5,312 bases of DNA from Blastocatellia bacterium. Lineage in GTDB: Bacteria; Acidobacteriota; Blastocatellia; Chloracidobacteriales; JADJPF01. Made by a program: the position numbers and the translations under genes. The notes under the pieces were generated by a model. The model saw only the letters and a program-made list of their open reading frames with translations. It did not search any database and was not told the origin of the DNA. The DNA lies in NCBI GenBank assembly GCA_023265235.1, contig JAHFUF010000415.1:1-5312 (forward strand), written 5' to 3'. Positions within the stretch are counted from its first letter, which is position 1; every line of letters begins with the position of its first letter. This document shows positions 1 to 5,312 of this stretch, in pieces.

Positions 1-97
1 TGCCCCGGTTTTGAAAAAACTAAAGCACATGTAATGTCGTGTGTAATCTAAAATAACCTGTATTTAATCTCTATATTCCGCTAAATCTATTTTAATT

Positions 98-105
98 AAA
101 GGAGG
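98..105 (+). promoter_or_regulatory. Shine-Dalgarno site deciding the receptor start
   Basis: The sequence AAAGGAGG is a near-perfect anti-16S match. It lies 8 nt before the TTG at 114, which is ideal spacing, but only 2 nt before the in-frame TTG at 108, which is too close to be used. It therefore supports 114 as the initiation codon of the receptor gene. Confidence 0.8.
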
Positions 106-113
106 ATTTGCCC

Positions 114-3100
114 TTGCTACAATTAAGACGACTAAGAGTAATACCCTTGCTTGAATTAGCCAAGGTATGTTTTTTAATCTTATTATTGGCTAGTACTTCA
201 CTTGTATTTGCACAAGCCTCTAGTTCTACTGCTGAGCTACGTGGACAAGCCACTGATTCAACTAACGCGGTTGTACCAGGTGCTAATGTAATATTAAAAG
301 ATACCAACAAAGGTACAACTCGTAATACTACAACAGATGAGGAAGGAAATTTTTTCTTTCTCGCGCTTTTGCCTAGTAGCTACGAAGTTACGGTTGAAGC
401 CTCTGCCGCAGGCTTTTCTAAAAGTACACAAAATATTGCACTTACAGTTGGCTCACAAGCCAATCTGGTTTTTAAGCTTACTACAAACAATGTTGAGGAA
501 ATAATCACAGTTGAGAGCAATAATGGCGAAGTCATAGAAACTGATCGTACACAACAATCTACAGTTATTGATGCACGCCAAATTAGTAACCTTCCTATTG
601 GTCGACGTAACTACATTGATTACGCACAACTTACCCCAGGTGTAAGCGATTCTGACAATATTGCAGATTCTTCTGATTTTCGTGTTGCACAAACACCACA
701 ATCAGGTCTTTCATTTGGCGGTAACAACGGTCGTGGTAACTATGTTGCAGTCGATGGTTCAGAGACTAACACAATAACTGGTGGTGTACTCCCAACAGTT
801 AGCCAAGAGGCAGTTCAAGAATTTCAAGTACTACGTAATAGTTATAGTGCAGAATTTGGTGGTGCTGCTGGAGGTATCATCAGCATAGTATCAAAATCTG
901 GTTCAAATAATTTTCATGGAAGTGCATTTGGGTACTTTCGTGATGATAAACTAGATGCACGTAATGTCTTTGATTTTTCACCTAAAGATAAATCTCCCTT
1001 TGACCGCAAGCAATATGGTGGTTCATTTGGTGGGCCTTTAGTAAAAGATAATACTTTCTTTTTTGCTGCTTTTGAGCGATTTGATGAAAATCAAACAACC
1101 TTTGTAAACCTGCTTAATGATCCAAATATTTTTAATATCACTCCATCACAAACGGCACTTTTTAATTTTCTTGACAATTCGCCGTTTGCCCAAGCTTCAG
1201 CAGGTTTGCGGGGAGCACTTACTACAACACCTCAACGTTACCCTAATACAATTAAACGTTTTAGTGCTGCTAGTGGTCAATTTCCCTTTGAATCAAATCA
1301 AACAAACTTTTCCAGTCGTGTTGATAAAATTTTTAGTAATAACGATAATGGTTACCTTCGTTTCAATGTAAACGATTCTGTTTTTGAAAACCAGGCAAGT
1401 GGAGCACTTACAGCAGTTTCAAGAGGTAGGTCTGTTGATAGTTTTAATGGAAGTCTTGCCATTTCAGAAAACCATATCTTTAGCCCAACAATTGTTAATG
1501 AGCTAAAACTACAGTATAGCTATTTGCGCTTTGGGGTTATACCTAATGATCAAACAGGGCCTGAGATTAATATTGAAGGCTTTGGCAATTTTGGTAGAGA
1601 CATTTTTCTACCCTCTAAAACCTACGAGCGTCATTATGATATAGTTGATAATGTTTCAGTGGTTAAGGGCAATCACACATTTAAGTTTGGCGGCTCTTTC
1701 TTAGCCACAACCGTAGACGCTTTTAACGAAACTTTTGTTGGCGGACGTTTTAATTTTGGCGCAAATCTTCCATTAGGTAATATTATTGCTGCCAATCCAC
1801 TGCTAGGGCCAGGAGTGTTAACTTCTCTAACTAATTTTCTTACAGCAAATAACCCTGCTTTACTTCCAGCCTTAGCTTCACCAATTAATGCACTTCAAGC
1901 ATTTAACCTTAATTTGCCAATTGTTTACCAACAAGGCTTTGGCGATGCAGCAGACTCAGCAAATCTCTATCGCTATAGCGTCTATGGCCAAGATACTTGG
2001 AAGATTAGACCAAACTTTACACTTAACTATGGATTACGCTATTCAGTTGATGATCAAGCTCTTAATCTACCAACTGACACAAATGACATACAACCTCGTG
2101 TAGGGTTTTCTTGGGCTCCATTTTCTGATGGCAAAACCGTTATACGTGGTGGTGCAGGTATTTTTAACGGAGCAGTTATTTACTCTGTAGCTAATGTAAC
2201 CTCAGAACTAGCCGGTTTTGGAGATCCAACTGAAATCAATATTGTGCTAGCTACTGCAACCTCAGGTGCATTAGGGTTACCTTCTTCATTTGCTGTCTAT
2301 CAAACATTGCTTGCTCGTGGTGTTATTGGAACAAGACCAATCGTAGCTTCAGATCTTGCACAATTTGGAATAAGACCTGGGCCAGGCCGCCCGCTTGAAG
2401 TACGTTTTCGCATTGGGCCAAATTACCGTACACCAACCACTTATCAAGCTAGCCTTGGTGTTGAAAGAAACCTAGGAAAAGGTTTTTCACTTGAACTTAG
2501 CTATTTGTTTACTCGCGGTCAAAACATAACTCGTCCCCGCGATACAAACCAATTCAAAGCTACAGGCCCAGTTAACCCAATTACAGGTCAGCGTACTTTT
2601 ATTCGTTTTCCAAATGCTGCCCAAGTTGCTGCTGGTTTAACTAGTGATTTTCGTAACCCTCTACGCTTTCAAGATAATGTTTATGAATCAACAGCCAAGT
2701 CCTTTTATAACGCCTTTACCATTGCAATACAAAGACGTTTTTCTAATAACTTTAGCCTAAACGCTCATTACACTTTCGCAAAATCAATAGATGAAGTAAC
2801 AGATTTTAATAGCGATTTTGCAGCACAAAACCCACTTAATTTAGGTGCTGATCGCTCATTATCTTCTTTTGATCAACGTCATCGTGCTGTTATTAGTGGA
2901 ATTTTTGTAAGTCCAGCTAAAGGTCAAACACTAATGTCAAAACTCTTAAAAGACTTTCAGCTTTCACCAATATTTACAGCCGGATCAGGTAGACCATTTA
3001 ATTTACTACTAGGTTTTGATGCTAATGGTGATGGTCGTTCACAAAGCGATCGCCCAGGTGCAGTAGGTCGTAACAGTGGTCGTGGTGAAGAGTTCTATAG

Positions 3101-3344
3101 TCTTGATGCTAGACTTGCACGCCGTATAAATGTTAAAGAAAATGTTTCTTTTGAGTTTACACTTGAAGCATTTAATCTTTTTAACCGTACTAATTTTGCT
3201 GGTATTAACAACATAATTGGTACAACTAACCTGGCTACTTTTGATGCACGAGGGGATCGCACTAAGTCACCTACTCAGCCCCTTGGTTTTACTTCAGCCG
3301 CAGCAAAACGCCAGTTACAACTAGGTGTACGCTTTAGCTTCTAA
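114..3344 (+). CDS. Oar-like TonB-dependent outer-membrane receptor with N-terminal carboxypeptidase-regulatory-like domain
   Basis: This encodes a 1076-residue outer-membrane beta-barrel protein, counted from TTG 114; TTG 108 would add two residues but sits too close to the Shine-Dalgarno site. Residues 1-35 form a signal peptide: basic RRLR, a hydrophobic run around 18-32, and a likely cut after VFA (33) or AQA (35). Residues 40-124 match the Ig-like CarboxypepD_reg fold (ELRGQATD, VVPGANV, DEEGNFFF, YEVTVEA). EEIITVES (about 128-135) could act as a TonB box. A plug-like region follows, with NLPIGRRNYIDYAQLTPGV (about 159-177), VAVDGSETN and SAEFGGAAGGIISIVSKSG. The barrel starts near 265 and carries family hallmarks: GGPLVKDNTFFFAAFE, YGQDTWKIRPNFTLNYGLRY, FTLEAFNLFNRTNF and a terminal GVRFSF ending in Phe, as the barrel-assembly signal expects. 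The family is typified by Myxococcus Oar and is abundant in Acidobacteriota; the substrate cannot be told from sequence. The frame is intact and the length is usual for the family. It stands alone, with no SusD-like or TonB/ExbB partner visible. Confidence 0.93.
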   Translation: MLQLRRLRVIPLLELAKVCFLILLLASTSLVFAQASSSTAELRGQATDSTNAVVPGANVILKDTNKGTTRNTTTDEEGNFFFLALLPSSYEVTVEASAAGFSKSTQNIALTVGSQANLVFKLTTNNVEEIITVESNNGEVIETDRTQQSTVIDARQISNLPIGRRNYIDYAQLTPGVSDSDNIADSSDFRVAQTPQSGLSFGGNNGRGNYVAVDGSETNTITGGVLPTVSQEAVQEFQVLRNSYSAEFGGAAGGIISIVSKSGSNNFHGSAFGYFRDDKLDARNVFDFSPKDKSPFDRKQYGGSFGGPLVKDNTFFFAAFERFDENQTTFVNLLNDPNIFNITPSQTALFNFLDNSPFAQASAGLRGALTTTPQRYPNTIKRFSAASGQFPFESNQTNFSSRVDKIFSNNDNGYLRFNVNDSVFENQASGALTAVSRGRSVDSFNGSLAISENHIFSPTIVNELKLQYSYLRFGVIPNDQTGPEINIEGFGNFGRDIFLPSKTYERHYDIVDNVSVVKGNHTFKFGGSFLATTVDAFNETFVGGRFNFGANLPLGNIIAANPLLGPGVLTSLTNFLTANNPALLPALASPINALQAFNLNLPIVYQQGFGDAADSANLYRYSVYGQDTWKIRPNFTLNYGLRYSVDDQALNLPTDTNDIQPRVGFSWAPFSDGKTVIRGGAGIFNGAVIYSVANVTSELAGFGDPTEINIVLATATSGALGLPSSFAVYQTLLARGVIGTRPIVASDLAQFGIRPGPGRPLEVRFRIGPNYRTPTTYQASLGVERNLGKGFSLELSYLFTRGQNITRPRDTNQFKATGPVNPITGQRTFIRFPNAAQVAAGLTSDFRNPLRFQDNVYESTAKSFYNAFTIAIQRRFSNNFSLNAHYTFAKSIDEVTDFNSDFAAQNPLNLGADRSLSSFDQRHRAVISGIFVSPAKGQTLMSKLLKDFQLSPIFTAGSGRPFNLLLGFDANGDGRSQSDRPGAVGRNSGRGEEFYSLDARLARRINVKENVSFEFTLEAFNLFNRTNFAGINNIIGTTNLATFDARGDRTKSPTQPLGFTSAAAKRQLQLGVRFSF

Positions 3345-3357
3345 CCCAATCGGGGTC

Positions 3358-3397
3358 AAAATGTAAGGGCGAACACATAGGTTCGCCCCTACAATTT
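3358..3397. repeat. REP-like palindrome, possible bidirectional terminator
   Basis: Thirteen-base arms at 3362-3374 and 3381-3393 are complementary except at one position (A against C) and enclose a 6-nt loop. AAA at 3358-3360 can pair with TTT at 3395-3397 beyond a mismatch. It begins 13 nt after the receptor stop codon, so it could terminate that transcript, although the T-run behind it is short. The stem word GGGCGAAC with its complement resembles dispersed extragenic palindromes that I recall from several phyla. A REP-like origin is an inference, since only one copy is visible here. Confidence 0.6.
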
Positions 3398-3398
3398 A

Positions 3399-3427
3399 AT
3401 GACAGTCAAACCAATTTTAGTTATACT
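3399..3427 (+). promoter_or_regulatory. sigma70-type promoter for the 132-residue membrane protein gene
   Basis: A -35 element ATGACA (3399-3404, five of six consensus bases) and a -10 element TATACT (3422-3427, five of six) are separated by exactly 17 bp. The expected transcription start, about 7 nt past the -10, falls at 3434-3436, on or one base before the ATG at 3436. The promoter begins right after the receptor-side hairpin, so the gene appears to be an independent unit. Transcription has not been observed; this is read from consensus and spacing only. Confidence 0.6.
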
Positions 3428-3435
3428 TTTGCCCA

Positions 3436-3834
3436 ATGTGGACAATTAATATCCTTTTTTTTCTAGCCATAGTTGTTGCCATTTTGCTATCACGGCATGA
3501 AATTCGCCGTTATACAGATGCTCGTATTTCTGGAACTCTAGCAAATGCTGACAGACATCGTTTTACTCGTCGCATGATAGGAACAGGCATACTAACCCTA
3601 TTTTTAGTAATGACTTACTTTGGCTATGCTTATAAAGAAATTTTTATTAACCATCCTTGGTTTTTTGGTGTTTATTGGACTATTTGTATTTTACTAGCCC
3701 CTTTACTAGTGTTTGTTGCCTTAATGGACGCCCGAGCTATATTTCGCCAAAGTATGGGTCAATACATGAGCGAAGATAAAGAAGCAGAGCGTTTACAAAA
3801 ATTTCTTAATAAAGAAAAATCAGAAAAGAATTAG
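3436..3834 (+). CDS. small three-helix membrane protein of unknown function
   Basis: This encodes 132 residues; I do not recognise the family. Three hydrophobic segments stand out: about 3-19 (INILFFLAIVVAILLS), 48-65 and 75-97. They are separated by a strongly basic loop at about 20-47 (RHEIRRYTDAR, DRHRFTRR) and a short aromatic loop (YKEIFINHPW). A charged, probably helical tail (about 112-132, rich in Lys and Glu) ends the protein. By the positive-inside rule the N-terminus would face the periplasm, with the basic loop and tail in the cytoplasm. ATG 3436 is the first possible start: an in-frame TAG lies at 3418-3420 and no other initiation codon occurs between them. No Shine-Dalgarno sequence precedes it, in contrast to both neighbours, and a promoter sits immediately upstream, so initiation may be leaderless. 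The hydrophobic periodicity, matching codon style and promoter argue for a real gene. A role cannot be assigned. Confidence 0.75.
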   Translation: MWTINILFFLAIVVAILLSRHEIRRYTDARISGTLANADRHRFTRRMIGTGILTLFLVMTYFGYAYKEIFINHPWFFGVYWTICILLAPLLVFVALMDARAIFRQSMGQYMSEDKEAERLQKFLNKEKSEKN

Positions 3835-3913
3835 CAAGTCTAAATGCCTAGTCTTAAAATGCGATTCTCTGCTCAGGGTTGTTTAGTTTTCAAAACTCCG
3901 AAAGCCCTGGAAG

Positions 3914-3949
3914 GGCGAAATAATTGTAGCCCAGGGCATAAGCCCTGGG
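3914..3949 (+). repeat. left 36-bp arm of the palindromic element
   Basis: It is the exact reverse complement of 4053-4088. Its inner part is a palindrome of its own: CCCAGGGC (3930-3937), loop ATAA, GCCCTGGG (3942-3949). It can therefore either fold locally or pair with the distant right arm. Confidence 0.9.
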
Positions 3950-3983
3950 GTTTCAGTAAGTTAGATCTTTAAGCTACGAAGTA

Positions 3984-4020
3984 GCGAAAGAATAAACAAC
4001 AAATATTTTTATTCTTTCGC
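3984..4020. repeat. central 13-bp inverted repeat of the palindromic element
   Basis: 3984-3996 (GCGAAAGAATAAA) pairs perfectly with 4008-4020 around an 11-nt AT-rich loop. Its two outermost base pairs on each side are shared with the mini-hairpins 3973-3985 and 4019-4031, so these folds compete with one another. The latter, GCCCC-GTT-GGGGC followed by TTTT at 4032-4035, resembles a weak rho-independent terminator on the plus strand. Confidence 0.8.
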
Positions 4021-4052
4021 CCCGTTGGGGCTTTTCTCTATCTCATTGTAAA

Positions 4053-4088
4053 CCCAGGGCTTATGCCCTGGGCTACAATTATTTCGCC
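4053..4088 (-). repeat. right 36-bp arm of the palindromic element
   Basis: It is a perfect inverted copy of 3914-3949, including the internal 8-bp CCCAGGGC/GCCCTGGG hairpin with a 4-nt loop. It is followed directly by the mini-hairpin GCCGC-TTT-GCGGC (4086-4098), which overlaps the arm by three bases. The absence of any mismatch over 36 bp suggests recent duplication, gene-conversion-like homogenisation or selection on pairing. Confidence 0.9.
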
Positions 4089-4137
4089 GCTTTGCGGCTT
4101 AAGACAATTAAACAGCCTTGTTATCTGCTAGGTAGCC

Positions 4138-4166
4138 TCGATTTTCCTTGCCTACTGCTCTACAAT
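4138..4166 (+). promoter_or_regulatory. tentative trxB promoter
   Basis: A good -10 candidate, TACAAT (4161-4166), is preceded at 17 bp by a poor -35, TCGATT (three of six consensus bases). Transcription would start near 4173 and give a leader of about 32 nt that contains the ribosome-binding site. It lies downstream of the palindromic element, so trxB could be transcribed independently of it. Only the -10 is persuasive. Confidence 0.35.
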
Positions 4167-4185
4167 ACCCATTTCAATTTACTTT

Positions 4186-4197
4186 GAGGAGAAGGGA
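4186..4197 (+). promoter_or_regulatory. trxB ribosome-binding site
   Basis: The purine-rich tract GAGGAGAAGGGA precedes ATG 4205. The AGGGA part ends 7 nt before the ATG, while GAGGAG ends 13 nt before it. It supports 4205 over the upstream in-frame TTG at 4148, which would place this tract inside the coding region. Confidence 0.7.
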
Positions 4198-4204
4198 AAG
4201 TTTT

Positions 4205-5158
4205 ATGAAAAAAGAGCGTGAATTAATAATTATCGGTTCTGGACCCGCAGGTTTAACCGCCGCAATCTATGCTGCACGGGCTAATCTAAAGCCTTTAGTA
4301 GCCGCAGGAGAACCTGTAGGAATAAACCTTCCAGGTGGTCAACTAATGCTTACTTCAGAAGTAGAAAACTACCCTGGATTTCCTGAAGGTATTGATGGTC
4401 AAGAAATGATGAAAAAATTCTTTGCACAAGCCGAGAGATTTGGTACAGAAGTTTTATATGAAAACGTTACTCAAGTAGAATTCAAGGACAAAGGCCCTTT
4501 TCATTTATTAATAGGTAAAGATTGGTATATTGCTAAATCAGTAATTTTAGCAATGGGTGCTACTGCTCAATGGTTAAATGTTCCTGGTGAATACAAGTTA
4601 AGAACTTCTGCTGGTGGTGTTTCTGCTTGTGCTACTTGTGATGGATTTTTCTTTCGTGGTAAAGAACTAATTGTTGTTGGTGGGGGTGATACTGCTGTAG
4701 AAGAAGCAGTATTTTTAACTAAGTTTGGCACCAAAGTAACTATGGTTCATCGTCGTGATAAACTTCGTGCTAGTCAAGTAATGCAACAACGTGCTTTAAC
4801 TAATCCTAAAATAGATTTTCTTTGGAACTCTGCTTTAACAGAATATCTAGGGGAAAAAAGTATAGAAGCAGTAAGAGTTAAAAATTTAGTTACTGGTGAA
4901 GAAACAGTACGCCCTATTGGTGGTGTATTTGTTGCAATTGGTCATAAGCCCAGTACAGATTTTATCAAAGGTGTTATTGATTTAGATGAACAAGGCTATA
5001 TCATCACTAAACACAATATAGAAACCAATATTGAAGGAGTATTTGCTGCCGGAGATGTACATGATAAACACTTCCGCCAAGCAATTACTGCCGCAGGCTA
5101 TGGTTGTATGGCAGCTATTTCAGCCGAACGTTGGTTAGAAGCACAAAAAATAGCCTAA
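4205..5158 (+). CDS. trxB: thioredoxin reductase (NADPH)
   Basis: This encodes 317 residues, the usual length for the low-molecular-weight bacterial enzyme. It transfers electrons from NADPH through FAD and a redox disulfide to thioredoxin in the cytoplasm (EC 1.8.1.9), supporting ribonucleotide reduction and thiol repair. Visible motifs in order are: the FAD dinucleotide fold GSGPAGLTAAIYAAR (11-25); GGQL and EVENYPGF in the FAD domain; the active-site CATC at 142-145, in SACATCDGFFFRG; the NADPH-binding GGGDTAVEEA (159-168) with HRRDKLRAS (182-190), whose arginines indicate preference for NADPH over NADH; and the C-terminal FAD motif GVFAAGDV (278-285) followed by RQAITAAGYGCMAA. All key residues are present and the frame is intact. 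The start at 4205 fits the ribosome-binding site and the family's N-terminus; starting at 4148 would add 19 residues (through RRRESF) with no family counterpart in front of the FAD fold. No thioredoxin gene is adjacent. The downstream neighbour is convergent and a terminator follows, so it is probably monocistronic. Confidence 0.96.
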   Translation: MKKERELIIIGSGPAGLTAAIYAARANLKPLVAAGEPVGINLPGGQLMLTSEVENYPGFPEGIDGQEMMKKFFAQAERFGTEVLYENVTQVEFKDKGPFHLLIGKDWYIAKSVILAMGATAQWLNVPGEYKLRTSAGGVSACATCDGFFFRGKELIVVGGGDTAVEEAVFLTKFGTKVTMVHRRDKLRASQVMQQRALTNPKIDFLWNSALTEYLGEKSIEAVRVKNLVTGEETVRPIGGVFVAIGHKPSTDFIKGVIDLDEQGYIITKHNIETNIEGVFAAGDVHDKHFRQAITAAGYGCMAAISAERWLEAQKIA

Positions 5159-5190
5159 AAATAAAATTTATTGAGCAAGTAAATAAACGT

Positions 5191-5222
5191 AAAGGTGAGC
5201 AAAATGCTTGCCTTTTGTTTTT
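5191..5222 (+). terminator. rho-independent terminator of trxB
   Basis: The arm at 5191-5201 pairs with 5205-5215 in an 11-bp RNA stem around a 3-nt AAA loop. It includes two adjacent G-U wobbles (5196-5197 with 5209-5210). A T-rich tail, TTTTGTTTTT, overlaps and follows the stem. Because the wobbles become A-C mismatches on the other strand, the signal should work better for trxB than for the convergent gene. It starts 32 nt after the trxB stop codon. Confidence 0.75.
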
Positions 5223-5312
5223 ATAGAGAAAGTAGCTTAAAAAACTCTATTGCACGATTTTCTACCCAAAAAGGATCCTCATTAGGCTGATTTGCTCCTA
5301 CATAGCCTACAT
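5221..5312 (-). CDS. C-terminal end of a convergent gene, product unknown (partial)
   Basis: The minus strand is open from the window edge to a TAA at 5223-5221 and encodes at least 29 residues. The visible tail contains GYVGANQPNEDPFW and ends in an amphipathic helix-like ENRAIEFFKLLSL. The other two minus-strand frames are closed by stops within this stretch. Convergence with trxB and a shared intergenic terminator make a real gene end plausible. A C-terminal helix of this kind after a Gly-rich turn occurs in alpha/beta hydrolases such as dienelactone hydrolase, and the cut codon at the edge (NAT) could be the catalytic His, but that is speculation from a very short tail. The rest of the gene lies beyond position 5312. 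Confidence 0.5.
   Translation of the reverse strand, partial: VGYVGANQPNEDPFWVENRAIEFFKLLSL

Larger units (their letters stand above)
3874..4120. repeat. nested palindromic element (MITE-like or REPIN-like), non-coding
   Basis: This stretch fills most of the 370-nt gap between two genes and carries no convincing reading frame. Its core, 3904-4098, is two-fold symmetric about position 4001. From outside in it has: a pair of mini-hairpins at 3904-3916 and 4086-4098; 36-bp perfect inverted arms (3914-3949 and 4053-4088); an imperfect segment (3951-3963 against 4040-4051, allowing one gap); a second pair of mini-hairpins (3973-3985 and 4019-4031); and a 13-bp perfect stem around an 11-nt loop. 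Outside the core, 3874-3891 and 4103-4120 match as inverted repeats at 14 of 18 positions once an 8-nt difference between the flanks is allowed. Such composition suggests a fold-back non-autonomous element or two head-to-head repeats. No transposase is present. If transcribed it would form a branched RNA and could act as a terminator or insulator before trxB. Confidence 0.75.

Noticed and set aside
11..54. Promoter for the receptor gene: TTGAAA (11-16) with TAATGT (32-37), or TAAAAT (49-54) as -10
   Set aside because: The first pair has only a 15-bp spacer, and TAAAAT has no -35 at the right distance. In such AT-rich sequence these matches are expected by chance.
92..701. Open frames on the minus strand (92-310 and 453-701) opposite the receptor gene
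   Set aside because: They lie inside a strong, continuous coding region on the other strand, have no recognisable domain, and no ribosome-binding site was identified for them.
1117..2103. Short plus-strand open frames (1117-1371 and 1888-2103) within the receptor gene in another frame
   Set aside because: They overlap conserved barrel sequence and show low-complexity composition typical of out-of-frame reading.
4019..4035. GCCCC-GTT-GGGGC plus TTTT as a dedicated terminator of the 132-residue gene
   Set aside because: It lies about 185 nt past the stop codon, has only a 5-bp stem and a 4-nt T-run, and is one of four equivalent hairpins of the palindromic element. Any terminator role is probably incidental.
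3874..4120. CRISPR-like array of palindromic repeats
   Set aside because: The repeats are inverted copies, not direct ones. Their spacing is irregular, there are no unique spacers of equal length, and no cas gene is present.
4148..4204. N-terminal extension of thioredoxin reductase starting at TTG 4148
   Set aside because: The extension would contain the ribosome-binding site and adds 19 residues that lack family counterparts. ATG 4205 gives the standard length.

Overview
The window is an AT-rich bacterial chromosome segment. It holds two well-recognised genes, one small unrecognised membrane protein gene, the tail of a convergent gene, and a large non-coding palindromic element. The first protein is a Gram-negative outer-membrane receptor of the Oar/CarboxypepD_reg type, a family greatly expanded in Acidobacteriota. 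That makes an acidobacterium (perhaps a Blastocatellia-like lineage) the best guess, but this rests on family knowledge and not on a phylogenetic marker. The AT-richness is unusual for that phylum.

Layout: 1-113 is a short leader ending in a strong Shine-Dalgarno sequence. 114-3344 (+) encodes the Oar-like TonB-dependent receptor, whose probable start is the TTG at 114. 3345-3435 is a short gap holding a REP-like perfect-arm hairpin, then a good sigma70-type promoter placed so that the next mRNA would be leaderless. 3436-3834 (+) encodes a 132-residue protein with three predicted membrane helices and no recognised family. 3835-4204 has no gene and is dominated by a two-fold symmetric, nested inverted repeat (core 3904-4098, recognisable out to about 3874-4120). 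4205-5158 (+) encodes thioredoxin reductase (trxB), followed by a rho-independent terminator. 5221-5312 (-) is the C-terminal end of a convergent gene that runs off the window.

The three plus-strand genes do not look like one operon. Each is separated by hairpins and has its own translation or promoter signals, and their functions (outer-membrane uptake or secretion, unknown membrane protein, cytoplasmic thiol redox) are unrelated. The most interesting part is the palindromic element between the 132-residue gene and trxB. It has 36-bp perfect inverted arms, an inner 13-bp inverted repeat and four 5-bp mini-hairpins. The stem sequences of the mini-hairpins differ but remain perfectly complementary, which suggests structure is conserved over sequence. 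It is best read as a MITE-like or REPIN-like element, with no encoded protein in view. The second point of interest is the probable leaderless initiation of the small membrane protein gene.
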